Notes: generated by a model from the sequence alone, not told the origin. Shown: positions 1-9,498, counted from the first letter of the stretch. The stretch is DNA of 64,000 nt from Azospirillum canadense (GCF_025961225.1 NZ_JAOQNG010000001.1:2886001-2950000), one strand, 5' to 3'. Numbers and translations: made by a program.

Positions 1-108
1 TGGCGCGGCGCCACCGGCGCCACCATCGACGACGCCCACACCCGCTATTTCATCGTGCACCTGCACCGGCTGATGGATCCGTCGGCCGACGGCCACAAGC
101 ATGATTGA
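1..108 (+). CDS. 3' end of an unidentified gene (partial)
   Basis: The window opens inside an open frame that reads 35 codons and stops with TGA at 106-108. The visible tail contains TRYFIVHLHRLMD and ends in a polar SADGHKHD. I do not recognise the family from so short a tail. A TTG codon overlaps this stop (105-107) and opens the frame running through the repeat into the phosphoesterase, so translational coupling is possible. Confidence 0.5.
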   Translation, partial: WRGATGATIDDAHTRYFIVHLHRLMDPSADGHKHD

Positions 109-155
109 TCGCTGGCACGACTGATTTTCGACGCGACCAGTCGCCGGAACACCAC

Positions 156-263
156 GCCTCCGGCGACTGGAACTCGCGCGCCTCCGGCGACTGGAACTCG
201 CGCGCCTCCGGCGACTGGAACTCGCGCGCCTCCGGCGACTGGAACTCGCGCGCCTCCGGCGCG
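156..263 (+). repeat. 24-bp tandem repeat (minisatellite), 4 copies plus a half copy
   Basis: Four identical 24-bp units start at 156, 180, 204 and 228, followed by a 12-bp partial unit. The unit reads ASGDWNSR on the plus strand in the same frame as the downstream phosphoesterase, with no stop between the TTG at 105 and the ATG at 276. Identical copies point to recent slippage or unequal exchange. Whether it is translated is unknown. Confidence 0.9.
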
Positions 264-275
264 TTGAGCCGAACG

Positions 276-803
276 ATGGCGGTTTTCTTCACCAGCGACA
301 CGCATTTCGGCCATGCCGGCGCCCTCAGCCGGTTCCGCCGCCCCTTCGCGTCGGTGGCGGAGATGGACGAGGCCATGGTGGCGAACTGGAACGCCACGGT
401 TGGTCCCGACGACGAGATCTGGCACCTCGGCGACTTCGCCCTGCGCATGGGGCCCGAGTCGATGGCGTCCCTGCTGGACCGCCTGAACGGCACCAAGCAC
501 CTGATCACCGGCAACAACGACGGTCCCGCTACCCTGCGCCTGCCCGGCTGGGCCAGCGTGCAGGCCTACACCGAGATGGTCCTCCACGAGACTCGGCTGG
601 TGATGTGCCACTACGCCTTCCGCACCTGGAACGCGATGTACAAGGGCGCCCTGAACCTGCACGGCCACAGCCACGGCCAGCTGAAGGGGATGCCCCGCCA
701 GTTCGACGTCGGCGTCGATGTCTGGAAATTCCGCCCGGTCACCCTACCGGAGATCATCGCCTCGCGGCAGCGGAAGAAAAGGGACCAGGACCTCGCCCTG
801 TAA
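276..803 (+). CDS. Calcineurin-like metallophosphoesterase
   Basis: A 175-residue protein with the metal-binding signatures of the calcineurin-like phosphoesterase superfamily in order: SDTHFGH (D-x-H) near residue 7, GDFA, GNND (in place of the usual GNHD), and HGHSHG near the C terminus. It probably hydrolyses a phosphomonoester or diester with two metal ions; the substrate cannot be read from sequence. The ATG at 276 is chosen because the conserved fold begins at once (VFFTSDTHF). The frame is open further upstream through the 24-bp repeat, so a repeat-bearing N-terminal extension from the TTG at 105 cannot be excluded. Confidence 0.85.
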   Translation: MAVFFTSDTHFGHAGALSRFRRPFASVAEMDEAMVANWNATVGPDDEIWHLGDFALRMGPESMASLLDRLNGTKHLITGNNDGPATLRLPGWASVQAYTEMVLHETRLVMCHYAFRTWNAMYKGALNLHGHSHGQLKGMPRQFDVGVDVWKFRPVTLPEIIASRQRKKRDQDLAL

Positions 804-904
804 CAGCGTCGCCCGCCCACCGGCACCTTCCAGGAGGAACCGTGGCCCGGGGCCCAACGCTCATGTGCGAGATGATTTTGAAAGCGCTAAGCGCCTGAAA
901 AGAC

Positions 905-978
905 TGGAGCGGGTGAAGGGAATCGAACCCTCGTCGTAAGCTTGGGAAGCTTCTGCTCTACCATTGAGCTACACCCGC
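905..978 (-). tRNA. tRNA-Gly (anticodon CCC)
   Basis: The reverse complement folds as a tRNA with acceptor stem GCGGGTG/CACCCGC, a D arm, anticodon loop TTCCCAA, T arm with TTCGATT and an encoded CCA. Anticodon CCC reads GGG glycine codons. It closely resembles other bacterial CCC glycine tRNAs. It lies alone between the phosphoesterase and the acetyltransferase. Confidence 0.95.
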
Positions 979-1014
979 GCCGCCACCTGTTTATAGGCGA
1001 CGCTCACGCCGCTT

Positions 1015-1638
1015 TCAAGCGGTCCGAGCACGCCACAGGCGGGATTCTGAAATATCGCGGCTGGCAGAGAAGGCCATCGCTAGGGGAGCGACCCCGTTAG
1101 GGATGACGCTGGGCATGCCGACCTCCGCGCTGCCGACCATGCCGGCGGCACCGGCCAGGGCGCCGGGAGCCAGTTCGAGGCCGAGGAAGCGGTCGAGGTC
1201 GACCGGGCCCGGAAGGGCCATGCCGAGCGTCAGGTCCCGCGTGAAGCCGAAGCGGGCGTAGTACGGCGCGTCGCCGACCAGGATCACCGCGCGGTGGCCG
1301 AGCGCGGCCGCCTTGTTCAGGCTCATCCGGATCAGCTTGCTGCCGAGGCCGCCGCCCTGGAGCCGCTCCGATACCGCGATCGGGCCGAGCAGCAGCGCCG
1401 GCACTCCACTTCCGGCGACTTGGCCGCCGATGGTCACCGGCCAGTAGCGAATCGTGCCTTCCAGGATTTCGTTGCCGAACTCGTCATGCTCGATGGCGAC
1501 AAGGCTCAGCTCCGGGATGGGGTCCACCCCGTCGCGCAGCTTGTAGGCGGTCTTCTTGAAGCGGTCCGGACCGAAGGACCGGTCGAGCAGGGCTTCGATC
1601 GCGGCGGCGTGCCGCGGCTCTTCGAGGGAGATGATCAT
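1015..1638 (-). CDS. GNAT family N-acetyltransferase (YhbS-like)
   Basis: A 207-residue protein resembling the YhbS branch of the GNAT superfamily, which transfers acetyl from acetyl-CoA to an amine. The acetyl-CoA pyrophosphate-binding loop is visible as LQGGGLGSKLI at about residues 95-105, followed by the strand and helix HRAVILVGDAPYYARFGF typical of this subfamily. The substrate is unknown. It is transcribed alone, away from apaG, with the tRNA-Gly gene just downstream. Confidence 0.85.
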   Translation of the reverse strand: MIISLEEPRHAAAIEALLDRSFGPDRFKKTAYKLRDGVDPIPELSLVAIEHDEFGNEILEGTIRYWPVTIGGQVAGSGVPALLLGPIAVSERLQGGGLGSKLIRMSLNKAAALGHRAVILVGDAPYYARFGFTRDLTLGMALPGPVDLDRFLGLELAPGALAGAAGMVGSAEVGMPSVIPNGVAPLAMAFSASRDISESRLWRARTA

Positions 1639-2054
1639 CGACTGCGATTTCCCGGCGATAAGGCTAAGTCAGAGGCGGATCGCGCCGCCGCGCCGGGAGA
1701 CCGCCGGTTCAGGTCCGGCCGTTGCCCGATGCGTCCGCGCGCGACCCAAGGACGATCGCGCCCGCGCACAGCGCGGACAGGCGTCGTCGTCGGATGCTGA
1801 TGTCGTGCGGACGAGACATGAGCCAAGCTCATTGGCCGTTGCAGGGAAGCCCGCATATATCACTGACGGACAGGGGGTTCAAGTGATCGAAAACGGCCCG
1901 GCGCTCCGCCATCCCGCATGGCTTACCGGTGTGTCGCGCATGCATCGGCATGGTTGGCGGCATGGGCATCGGCACGGTCGGAGCCGCCGGCCGCGCCATG
2001 CCCCCTGGACAGCCGCTTTTCCGCACCCCTATTCTCTGCGACGGGAGTGCCGCC
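1639..2054. other. Intergenic region without a recognisable gene
   Basis: These 416 bp separate the divergent acetyltransferase and apaG genes. Frames here are GC-skewed shadows without recognisable motifs. It must contain promoters for both genes, but I see no confident operator or stem-loop. Confidence 0.5.
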
Positions 2055-2447
2055 ATGTACACGAAAGTCACCCGCGCGATCCGCGTCACGGTCCAACCGG
2101 TTTTCCTGGACGAGCAGTCGATGCCGGCCGAGAGCCGTTACGTCTGGGCCTACCATGTGCGCATCGAGAACGAAGGCCGCGAAACCGTCCAGCTGCGCAC
2201 GCGCCATTGGCGCATCACCGACGCGCTGGGGCGCGTGCAGGAGGTGCGCGGCCCCGGCGTGGTCGGCGAACAGCCGGTGCTGGAGCCCGGCGGCTCCTTC
2301 GAATACACCAGCGGCACGCCGCTGCCCACGCCATCCGGCATCATGGTCGGCAGCTACCAGATGGAAACCAAGGGTGGCGAAACCTTCGACGTGGCCGTGC
2401 CGGCCTTTTCCCTGGACAGCCCGCACCAGCCCCGCCAGCTGAACTGA
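2055..2447 (+). CDS. apaG: ApaG family protein (Co2+/Mg2+ efflux protein)
   Basis: A 130-residue single-domain protein matching ApaG over its full usual length: [50 protein letters not shown] and MVGSYQM. ApaG is a fibronectin type III-like beta-sandwich linked genetically to cobalt resistance and magnesium homeostasis; its biochemical role is not settled. The ATG at 2055 follows a purine-rich GGGAGTG. Upstream ATGs would add non-conserved residues. Confidence 0.95.
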   Translation: MYTKVTRAIRVTVQPVFLDEQSMPAESRYVWAYHVRIENEGRETVQLRTRHWRITDALGRVQEVRGPGVVGEQPVLEPGGSFEYTSGTPLPTPSGIMVGSYQMETKGGETFDVAVPAFSLDSPHQPRQLN

Positions 2448-2667
2448 CCGGTCCAATCCACAGCCTCTTGCCGCAACGGCGCGGCGACTCCTTGAAAGTG
2501 GGGCGCCGACGACCACCTGCGGGGAAATTCGGATTCGCCCGGGTGATCCGATCCGGCTAGGCTGCGTAGAAATTTCCGACCTTGCGGCTCAGTCATACAG
2601 TCGTAGGACGACACCGACGCACCGCGACATTGGCATCACGCGACTTTGGCATCGAAAGGTTCATACC

Positions 2668-3369
2668 GTGACGGCTTCCAAGACCCCGCACGCCGACAAC
2701 GTCGTCCGCGGCCCCGGCCACACCCCCTCCACCAAGGCCGCGCCATCGCCGACCGGTGTTTCGCCGACCGAGGCCACGGACGTCGCGCGCCCGTCCCGCG
2801 CCGAGGCGGAGGAGGCTGTCCGCACGCTGATCCGCTGGGCCGGCGACGACCCGGCGCGCGAGGGGCTGCTCGGCACGCCGGACCGGGTCGTGCGCTCGTA
2901 TGAGGAGTTCTTCGCGGGCTACACCGTCGATCCGGTGGACATCCTGAAGCGCACCTTCGAGGAGACCGACGGCTACGACGAGATGGTCGTGCTGCGCGAC
3001 ATCCGGCTGGAGTCGTACTGCGAGCACCACATGGTGCCGATCATCGGCAAGGCCCACGTCGCCTACCTGCCGCGCCACCGCGTGGTCGGCATCTCCAAGC
3101 TCGCCCGCCTGGTCGAGGCCTACGCCAAGCGCCTGCAGATCCAGGAGAAGATGACGGCGCAGATCGCCAACACCATCGACGAGATCCTGCAGCCCGAGGG
3201 CGTGGCCGTGGTGATCGAGGCGCAGCACCAGTGCATGACCACGCGCGGCGTGCACAAGACCGGCGTCACCATGGTGACCAGCCGCATGCTGGGCGCCTTC
3301 CGCTCCGATCCGTCCACCCGGCGGGAGTTCCTGCAGATGATCGGCAACCCGTCCTCGCACGCCGAGTGA
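2668..3369 (+). CDS. folE: GTP cyclohydrolase I
   Basis: FolE makes 7,8-dihydroneopterin triphosphate from GTP, the first step of folate (and tetrahydrobiopterin) synthesis. The 233-residue product starts at GTG 2668. Zinc ligands are visible as C118 and H121 in the CEHH motif and C189 in [11 protein letters not shown]-binding segments such as [12 protein letters not shown] are intact. The first 40 or so residues are a low-complexity extension rich in Pro, Thr and Ser not found in the E. coli enzyme. The gene converges on the response regulator 18 bp downstream. Confidence 0.95.
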   Translation: MTASKTPHADNVVRGPGHTPSTKAAPSPTGVSPTEATDVARPSRAEAEEAVRTLIRWAGDDPAREGLLGTPDRVVRSYEEFFAGYTVDPVDILKRTFEETDGYDEMVVLRDIRLESYCEHHMVPIIGKAHVAYLPRHRVVGISKLARLVEAYAKRLQIQEKMTAQIANTIDEILQPEGVAVVIEAQHQCMTTRGVHKTGVTMVTSRMLGAFRSDPSTRREFLQMIGNPSSHAE

Positions 3370-3387
3370 CGGGGCTCGGGACGGCGT

Positions 3388-3987
3388 CTATTCCGCCCGG
3401 ATGCCGTGCTGGCGCAGCAGGCTGTAGAGCGTCGGCCGGCTGATCCCCAGCAGACGGGCGGTGGCCGACAGGTTGCCGCCGGACCGGGCCAGCGCGTCGA
3501 TCAGCGCGCGGCGTTCCGTCTCGTCGCGCAGCACGCGCAGGGTCGGTGGCGTGTCGCCGGTGTTCAGCCGCCGCCCTTCCATCTCCAGGTCGGCGCGCTG
3601 GAAGGCGCGCTGCACCACCGTGGCGAACTCGTGCGCGTCGATGGGCTTGCAGCAGACCTCGTGCGCCCCGCGCGCCACCGCGCGCACCGCCAGCGTCCGC
3701 TCGTCCCGCGGGGTCAGCGCGATCACCTTGATGGACGGCGCCTCCCCCAGGATCAGCGACAGCGCGTCCAGACCGTCGCGCGGCGCATCGCCGGACGGCA
3801 CGGCGTCCGCCCCGTCCGACGGGAGAGCCACGGAAAGCGCCACCACGGCCGGCTTGTGGGCGCGCACGGCGTGCAGCGCCTCCCCCACCCCGCCCGCGCT
3901 GACCACCCGGCACACCGGCAGGGCGCTCTGCACCATCCCTTCCAGGGCCGGGTCTTCATCGACGATCAGCAGGGTGCGGGGAACCAT
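3388..3987 (-). CDS. Atypical response regulator: receiver-like domain plus Fis-type HTH
   Basis: A 199-residue protein with an N-terminal receiver-like domain (about 1-125) and a C-terminal Fis-type DNA-binding helix-turn-helix (about 150-199, with NLSATARLLGISRPTLYSLL). The layout and sequence resemble PrsR-type (PEP-CTERM box) regulators, but the central sigma-54-activating AAA+ domain is absent. The acidic pocket (D10-E11-D12) and conserved lysine (K114 in CCKPID) remain. The position of the phosphorylated aspartate is serine (S52 in VVALSVALP), so ordinary phosphotransfer is unlikely. No partner kinase is adjacent. ATG 3987 is chosen because the receiver fold begins there; upstream codons are not conserved-looking. 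Confidence 0.85.
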   Translation of the reverse strand: MVPRTLLIVDEDPALEGMVQSALPVCRVVSAGGVGEALHAVRAHKPAVVALSVALPSDGADAVPSGDAPRDGLDALSLILGEAPSIKVIALTPRDERTLAVRAVARGAHEVCCKPIDAHEFATVVQRAFQRADLEMEGRRLNTGDTPPTLRVLRDETERRALIDALARSGGNLSATARLLGISRPTLYSLLRQHGIRAE

Positions 3988-4205
3988 GATGCTCCGATTG
4001 CGGGGTTCGGGTATCGGTGGGTGACAGTTGGTTGGCCGCCAGAATCGCGGCAGGCGCCCCATCTGTCCAAGGCGCGTTGGCATGACGACCTGCGCAATTT
4101 GGGCAAAATTGCGGCACCGAAGGGAGTGCACCACCCCCTCCTCCCGACCGTGTCCCTCTGGTAATGTCGCGGCTTCCTGGGATTCGAACGAGGACGAGGC
4201 GCGCC

Positions 4206-4688
4206 ATGGCGGCGAAGGTCACACCGGCGGTGAACGCCGCCAAGGCGGCGGGGATCGCCCACCGCCTGCTGGAATACGACTATGATCCGTCAGCCGACGC
4301 CATCGGCCTGCACGCGGCGGCGGCGCTGGGGCTGGACCCGGCCATCGTCTACAAGACGCTGATCGTGCAGCTGGAACCAAAAGCGCTCGCCTGCGTGGTC
4401 ATCCCCGTCGCGGCCAAGCTGGACCTGAAGGCCCTGGCCGCCGCGGCCGGGGCGAAGAAGGCCGACCTCGCCGACCCGACGCTGGCGGAGCGCACCACCG
4501 GCTATATGGTGGGCGGTATCAGCCCGCTCGGCCAACGCAAGGCGCTGCCCACCTTCATCGACGCCAGCGCCGAGTCGCTGCCGGAAATGGTCGTCAACGG
4601 CGGCCGCCGCGGCTTGCAGATCGTGCTGGCCCCGGCCGACCTGGCGCGCGCGACCAAGGCCACGGTGAAGTGCATCGTGGTGGGGTGA
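4206..4688 (+). CDS. ybaK: YbaK/EbsC-type aminoacyl-tRNA deacylase (Cys-tRNA(Pro) editing)
   Basis: A 160-residue YbaK-fold protein. The family hydrolyses misacylated tRNA, typically Cys-tRNA(Pro), in trans. Family features seen are the AHRLLEYDYD start, IVYKTLIVQ with the conserved lysine, VVIPVAAKLDLK, and the GYMVGGISPLGQRKALPTFID glycine-rich active-site segment. Length is normal for a stand-alone editing protein. ATG 4206 begins the conserved region. A palindrome follows the gene at 4697-4768. Confidence 0.92.
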   Translation: MAAKVTPAVNAAKAAGIAHRLLEYDYDPSADAIGLHAAAALGLDPAIVYKTLIVQLEPKALACVVIPVAAKLDLKALAAAAGAKKADLADPTLAERTTGYMVGGISPLGQRKALPTFIDASAESLPEMVVNGGRRGLQIVLAPADLARATKATVKCIVVG

Positions 4689-4696
4689 TGCGGATT

Positions 4697-4768
4697 CACC
4701 ACCAAGGCACCAAGACACCGAGAGTCCACGACATGCTGTGCGCGAGGATTCTTGGTGTCTTGGTGGTG
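4697..4768. repeat. Inverted repeat between convergent genes (terminator-like)
   Basis: Arms at 4697-4715 and 4750-4768 match at 18 of 19 positions and are built on CACCACCAAG. It lies between the convergent ybaK gene and the iron-sulfur protein gene, so it may stop both transcripts. It resembles the dispersed palindromes carried in many copies by proteobacteria, and a related one lies at 10521-10580. Confidence 0.75.
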
Positions 4769-4778
4769 ACATTTCTTT

Positions 4779-6128
4779 TCAGACGTCCAGCGCGTCCCGC
4801 AGCAGCACCGCGACGTGCGTCGCGGCCCGGCCGCTGCCGTCCTGGATCTGGTGGCGGCAGGAGAAGCCGTCGGCGATGATCGGGGCGTCCGGGGCGGCGG
4901 CGCGGATCGTCGGCAGCAGCGACAGCTCGGCCATCGCCTTCGACGCCTCGTAATGCTCCGCCTCCAAGCCGAAGCTGCCAGCCATGCCGCAGCAGGTGGC
5001 GTCGATCAGGTCGAACTCGAAGCCGGGGATCCAGGACAGGACCTTGCGCACCGACTTCATGGCGCCGATGGCCTTCTGATGGCAGTGGCCGTGCAGCAGC
5101 GCCTTCGGGCGGTTCAGCGGCTTCAGCGGCAGGGTCATGCCGCGCGCCGCCTCGCGCACCAGGAACTCTTCGAACAGGAAGGCCTGCTTGCCGACCTGCC
5201 CGACCTCCGCCCCCAGCCCCAGCGAGTAGAACTCGTCGCGCAGGGCCATCAGGCAGGACGGCTCCAGACCCACGATGGGCGTGCCGGCGGCGATGGCCGG
5301 GCGCAACGCCGCCATGACGCGCTTGGCCTCGCGCCGGGCACGCTCCACCTGGCCGGTGGACAGGTAGGTGCGCCCGCAGCAGAGCGGCCGGTCCAGCTCC
5401 GCATCGTCCGCAGCGGGGCGCAGAGCCCGCACGCCGTAGCCGGCCGCACTCAACACGGCGGTGGCGGCCTCCGCGACCTCCGGCTCGAAATGGTGGCTGA
5501 AGGTGTCGACGAAGAGCAGGACCTCGCCGCGCGGGGCTTCCGCGGGGGCGGTCTTCGACTCGGCGAAGGGCGTGCCGGCCGGCGGCGGCATCGGCCGATC
5601 CGCGGCGATGCCCAGCAGCCGCTCCGCGATGCGAGCCAGCAGGCGGGAGCGGTTGCGCAGCCGCACGATCCCGCGCACGGCGCGGCGGTGGTGGCCGACC
5701 CAGGCTGGCAGGTTGCCGAACAGCCGGGCGCGCCGCGGCACGCCCAGCGCGTCGTTGCGCTGGGCCAGGAACTCCGTCTTGATCAGCGTCATGTCCACGG
5801 CGCTGGGGCATTCCTTCTTGCAGCCCTTGCAAGACACGCAGAGGTCCATCACCGCCGCCAGCTCCGCCCCGGCAAAGGGGTTCTCCCCCAGCTCTCCGTT
5901 CAGCGCGGCCTTGAAGGCGGCCACCCGCGCCTCCGTCGAATGGGCCGGGTCGCCGGTGATGCGGAAGCTGGGGCACATCACGCCCTTGCCGGTGCTGCGC
6001 TGGCACTGGCGGTTGTGCATGCAGACGGCCACGGCCTTGGCGTAGTTGCCGCCGCTGATGGGAACGCCGGAAAAGGCGTCCCCCATGCCGTAGGTGTCGT
6101 AGGCGGACCAGTCCAGATGCGTCTTCAT
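4779..6128 (-). CDS. Iron-sulfur (CCG-domain) oxidoreductase subunit, YdiJ C-terminal type
   Basis: A 449-residue protein resembling the iron-sulfur half of fused FAD/Fe-S oxidoreductases of the YdiJ/D-2-hydroxyglutarate dehydrogenase type. The N-terminal part has a cysteine cluster (CMHNRQC...MCPSFR) and a ferredoxin motif [12 protein letters not shown] near residue 95. The C-terminal part has two cysteine-rich CCG-type motifs ([11 protein letters not shown] and [10 protein letters not shown]) and HGHCHQK. It should pass electrons from a hydroxyacid-oxidising flavoprotein. That flavoprotein partner is not adjacent, so it is encoded elsewhere. ATG 6128 is the first start with a family-like N terminus. 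Confidence 0.85.
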   Translation of the reverse strand: MKTHLDWSAYDTYGMGDAFSGVPISGGNYAKAVAVCMHNRQCQRSTGKGVMCPSFRITGDPAHSTEARVAAFKAALNGELGENPFAGAELAAVMDLCVSCKGCKKECPSAVDMTLIKTEFLAQRNDALGVPRRARLFGNLPAWVGHHRRAVRGIVRLRNRSRLLARIAERLLGIAADRPMPPPAGTPFAESKTAPAEAPRGEVLLFVDTFSHHFEPEVAEAATAVLSAAGYGVRALRPAADDAELDRPLCCGRTYLSTGQVERARREAKRVMAALRPAIAAGTPIVGLEPSCLMALRDEFYSLGLGAEVGQVGKQAFLFEEFLVREAARGMTLPLKPLNRPKALLHGHCHQKAIGAMKSVRKVLSWIPGFEFDLIDATCCGMAGSFGLEAEHYEASKAMAELSLLPTIRAAAPDAPIIADGFSCRHQIQDGSGRAATHVAVLLRDALDV

Positions 6129-6352
6129 GGCGACCTCCGCCGGCGCCGATGCAAGGTCCAAGCCAGGAGGATTCCGCGGGGATTTCAAGGACTGCGCGTC
6201 GCAAAACCGACAAGGCAGGGACGTTCGGATCGGCCGGATGTTCGGATTCCGCCGAAGCCCGCCGGCCGCTATGGTGGCGGCCACGCACGAAGACGGGGTG
6301 CCCCGGCCACCCACAAGCGGGCACAACGGGGGACCAAGAGCCGAGAGGGCAC

Positions 6353-7279
6353 ATGCAGCCGATCATCCAGGTCCGGGGGCTGGAGAAAACCTACGCCTCG
6401 GGATTCCAGGCCCTGAAGGGCATCGACCTCGACATCCGCCGGGGCGAGATCTTCGCCCTGCTCGGTCCCAACGGGGCGGGCAAGACGACGATGATCAGCA
6501 TCGTCTGCGGCATCGTGCGGGCCAGCGCCGGCACGGTGACGGTGGACGGCCACGACATCGTGACGGACTGGCGCGCCGCGCGCTCCCTGATCGGGCTGGT
6601 CCCGCAGGAGCTGACCACCGAGGCGTTCGAGAGCGTCTGGGCCACCGTCAGCTTCAGCCGCGGCCTGTTCGGCAAGCCGCCGAACCCGGCCCTGATCGAG
6701 CGGATCCTGCGCGACCTGTCGCTGTGGGAGAAGAAGGACAGCAAGGTCATAGCGCTGTCCGGCGGCATGAAGCGCCGCGTCATGATCGCCAAGGCCCTGT
6801 CGCACGAACCGCGCATCCTGTTCCTGGACGAGCCGACGGCCGGCGTGGACGTGGAGCTGCGCCGCGGCATGTGGGAGATGATCGGCCGCCTGCGCGAGAG
6901 CGGCGTGACCATCATCCTGACCACCCACTACATCGAGGAGGCGGAGGAGATGGCCGACACCGTCGGCGTCATCTCCGGCGGCCGCATCATCCTGGTGGAG
7001 AAGAAGGCCGCGCTGATGGAGCAGCTGGGCCAGCGCCAGCTGACGCTTCAGCTGCAAAGCCCCTTGCCCGCCATCCCGGCGGAGCTGTCCAGCTATCCCC
7101 TGACCCTGTCGGAGGACGGGCGGAAGTTGGTCTACCGCTTCGACAGCCAGCACGAGCACACGGGCATCGCGACCCTGCTGCGCCGGCTCGGCGACCACGG
7201 AATCGATTTCACCAACCTGCGCACCGAGGAAAGCTCCCTGGAGGAGATCTTCGTCAGCCTGGTCAGGGAGCGCGCGTGA
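6353..7279 (+). CDS. ABC-2 type exporter ATP-binding protein (YadG-like)
   Basis: A 308-residue ATPase with a complete set of ABC motifs: Walker A GPNGAGKT, signature LSGGMKRR, Walker B ILFLDEPT and an H-loop histidine in [11 protein letters not shown]. It pairs with the membrane protein encoded immediately downstream, with overlapping stop and start codons (TGATG, 7277-7281), forming a two-gene exporter resembling YadG/YadH. The C-terminal extension after residue 225 is typical of drug- or polysaccharide-type ABC-2 ATPases. The substrate is not determinable. Confidence 0.93.
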   Translation: MQPIIQVRGLEKTYASGFQALKGIDLDIRRGEIFALLGPNGAGKTTMISIVCGIVRASAGTVTVDGHDIVTDWRAARSLIGLVPQELTTEAFESVWATVSFSRGLFGKPPNPALIERILRDLSLWEKKDSKVIALSGGMKRRVMIAKALSHEPRILFLDEPTAGVDVELRRGMWEMIGRLRESGVTIILTTHYIEEAEEMADTVGVISGGRIILVEKKAALMEQLGQRQLTLQLQSPLPAIPAELSSYPLTLSEDGRKLVYRFDSQHEHTGIATLLRRLGDHGIDFTNLRTEESSLEEIFVSLVRERA

Positions 7280-8052
7280 TGACCGCCGCGATCAATCTTC
7301 ACGCCATCAAGGCGATCTATCTGTTCGAACTGGCCCGCACCTGGCGCACGCTGTTCCAGAGCATCGCCGGCCCGGTGATCTCCACCTCGCTCTACTTCAT
7401 CGTGTTCGGGGCGGCGATCGGGTCGCGCTTCACGGCGGTGGAGGGCGTCAGCTACGGCGCCTTCCTGGTGCCGGGGCTGGTCATGATGTCGGTGCTGACG
7501 GAAAGCGTGTCGAACGCCTCCTTCGGCATCTACATGCCGCGCTATTCCGGCACGATCTACGAGGTGCTGTCGGCGCCCATCTCCGCCTTCGAGACGGTCA
7601 TCGGCTATGTCGGGGCGGCGGCGACCAAGTCGATCATCCTCGGCACGCTGATCCTGCTGACGGCGCGGCTGTTCGTGGACTTCTCCATCGCCCACCCCTT
7701 CTGGATGGTCGCCTTCCTGGTGCTGACCTCCGTCACCTTCAGCCTGCTGGGCTTCATCCTCGGCATCTGGGCGGACGGCTGGGAGAAGCTGCAGATCGTG
7801 CCGCTGCTGATCGTGACGCCGCTGGCCTTCCTGGGCGGCAGCTTCTACTCGATCAGCATGCTGCCGCCCTTCTGGCAGAAGGTGACGCTGTTCAACCCGG
7901 TGGTCTATCTGGTCAGCGGCTTCCGCTGGAGCTTCTACGGCACGGCCGACGTCCCCGTGGCCCTGAGCCTCGCCATGACCGCGCTGTTCCTGGTGATCTG
8001 CCTGGGCGTGGTCTGGTGGATTTTCCGCACGGGGTACAAGCTGAAGAATTGA
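7279..8052 (+). CDS. ABC-2 type transporter permease (YadH-like)
   Basis: A 257-residue integral membrane protein with about six hydrophobic helices and the ABC-2 permease signature region near its end ([32 protein letters not shown]). The start overlaps the ATPase stop, so the two are translationally coupled and should form one inner-membrane exporter. A long palindromic repeat lies just downstream at 8063-8155. Confidence 0.93.
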   Translation: MTAAINLHAIKAIYLFELARTWRTLFQSIAGPVISTSLYFIVFGAAIGSRFTAVEGVSYGAFLVPGLVMMSVLTESVSNASFGIYMPRYSGTIYEVLSAPISAFETVIGYVGAAATKSIILGTLILLTARLFVDFSIAHPFWMVAFLVLTSVTFSLLGFILGIWADGWEKLQIVPLLIVTPLAFLGGSFYSISMLPPFWQKVTLFNPVVYLVSGFRWSFYGTADVPVALSLAMTALFLVICLGVVWWIFRTGYKLKN

Positions 8053-8062
8053 TGGTTGCTTG

Positions 8063-8155
8063 AATCGTAGGTTGGGTGGAGCGCCAGCGAAACCCAACAT
8101 CGTCGCCGTGATAGGGGTGTTGGGTTGCGCCTGCGGCTCCACCCAACCTACGATT
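8063..8155. repeat. MITE-like palindromic element, copy 1
   Basis: Perfect 20-bp inverted arms (8063-8082 and 8136-8155, built on GTAGGTTGGGTGGAGC) enclose an inner pair of AACCCAACA/TGTTGGGTT arms. The whole can fold as a cruciform or RNA hairpin at the 3' end of the exporter operon. Related palindromes occur at 17967-18004 and 19793-19825, so it belongs to a repeat family. Confidence 0.85.
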
Positions 8156-8277
8156 CGGCTCTGCCCTCTGGCAGGAATTGATGGCAGGAATTGACGGTCG
8201 CTTGTCATTGCCGCCAACCCTTGCCTGACCGACGATCTCCCGACCGCTTCTCATCCCGGTCGCATGGAGGTCCCCGC

Positions 8278-9495
8278 ATGCTCCCCACCCTGTCCCCCGG
8301 CCGCCGCGATGCCTGGGTGCTTGCCCTGTGCCAGGGGCTGTACACCGCCGCCATTTCCATCGACCTGACGCTGACCGGGCTGACCGGCTACCAGCTGGCC
8401 CCGGACAAGGCGCTGGCCACCCTGCCCTTCGCGCTGATCACCGTGGCCGGCGCCGTTGTCACGCTGTCGGCGTCCTTCCTGTTGCAGCGGCTGGGGCGGC
8501 GGCTGGGCTTCGCGCTCGGCGCGCTGGCCGGGGCCTGCGGCGGGGCGGTGTCGGTCTGGGCGGTGATGCACGCGAACTTCTGGGTCTTCTGCCTGGGCAC
8601 GGCGGCGGTCGGGGTGTTCCAGGCCTTCGCCATGTATTACCGGCTGGCCGCCGCCGACGCGGTCGGGCCGGACGAGAAGGGGCGTGCGGTGTCTCGCGTG
8701 CTGGCCGGCGGAGTCGTCGCGGCGGTGCTCGGCCCGCTGCTGGCGGCCTGGAGCAAGGACCTGTTCCCCACGGCGCTGTTCGCCGGCGCCTACCTGATGG
8801 TCTGCCTGCTCGGCCTGCTGTCGCTGGCGCTGCTGCTTGGATTCTACCGCGACCACCAGACCGCCGCGGCGGCGGGCTCGCAGGCGCATGAGCCGCCACG
8901 GCCCTTCGCCGAGGTCGCCCGGCAGCCGATCTTCGCGGCCTCCGTCGCCAACAACGTGATCGGGTCGGCGGTGATGATGCTGGTGATGACCGCCGCCCCG
9001 CTCGCCGCGGTCGGGCACCACCACAGCATCGATGACGGGGCCGGCATCATCCAGTGGCACATGGTCGGCATGTACGCGCCGTCGCTCGTCGCCGGGGCGC
9101 TGATCCAGCGCGTCGGGCTGGGGCCGATGCTGTTCGCCGGCATGGTGTTGAACGCGGTCTGCGTTGCCGTGGCGATGGCCTCAACCGGCCTGACGGCCTT
9201 CTACCTCGCCCTGTTCTGCCTGGGGGTGGGCTGGAACTTCATGTTCGTCGGCGGCACCACCCTGCTCGCCCAGTCCTACCGCCCGGCGGAGCGCGCCAAG
9301 GTCCAGGGCCTCGCCGAGTTGGCCCGCTTTGTGGTCACCGCCATGGCGTCGCTCGTGGCAGGGCCGCTGCTGGAGCGCTATGGTTGGGCGGGACTGAACG
9401 TGGCGGTCCTGCCGCTGCTGGCACTGGCCGCCGTGATGACCCTGTGGTGGGTGGCGGCGCAGCGGCGTGGGGCCGCCGTCCTGGAGCGAGCGTAA
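8278..9495 (+). CDS. MFS transporter
   Basis: A 405-residue major facilitator superfamily protein with about 12 transmembrane helices in two halves separated by a polar loop near residue 205 (DHQTAAAAGSQAHEPPRP). Loop 2-3 shows LLQRLGRRLGFALG, the MFS motif A equivalent. The histidine-rich GHHHSIDD segment in the second half is unusual and might bind metal. ATG 8278 follows a good GGAGG site. The AraC/GlxA-type regulator begins 4 bp downstream, so the two are probably co-transcribed. The substrate is unknown. Confidence 0.88.
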   Translation: MLPTLSPGRRDAWVLALCQGLYTAAISIDLTLTGLTGYQLAPDKALATLPFALITVAGAVVTLSASFLLQRLGRRLGFALGALAGACGGAVSVWAVMHANFWVFCLGTAAVGVFQAFAMYYRLAAADAVGPDEKGRAVSRVLAGGVVAAVLGPLLAAWSKDLFPTALFAGAYLMVCLLGLLSLALLLGFYRDHQTAAAAGSQAHEPPRPFAEVARQPIFAASVANNVIGSAVMMLVMTAAPLAAVGHHHSIDDGAGIIQWHMVGMYAPSLVAGALIQRVGLGPMLFAGMVLNAVCVAVAMASTGLTAFYLALFCLGVGWNFMFVGGTTLLAQSYRPAERAKVQGLAELARFVVTAMASLVAGPLLERYGWAGLNVAVLPLLALAAVMTLWWVAAQRRGAAVLERA

Positions 9496-9498
9496 GGC

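Noticed and set aside
156..263. Possible CRISPR array
   Set aside because: The 24-bp units are directly contiguous with no spacers, and no cas genes are present.
1918..2560. Overlapping frames around apaG (for example 1923-2516 on the minus strand)
   Set aside because: All are out-of-frame or antisense readings; ApaG is conserved over its whole length in the chosen frame.
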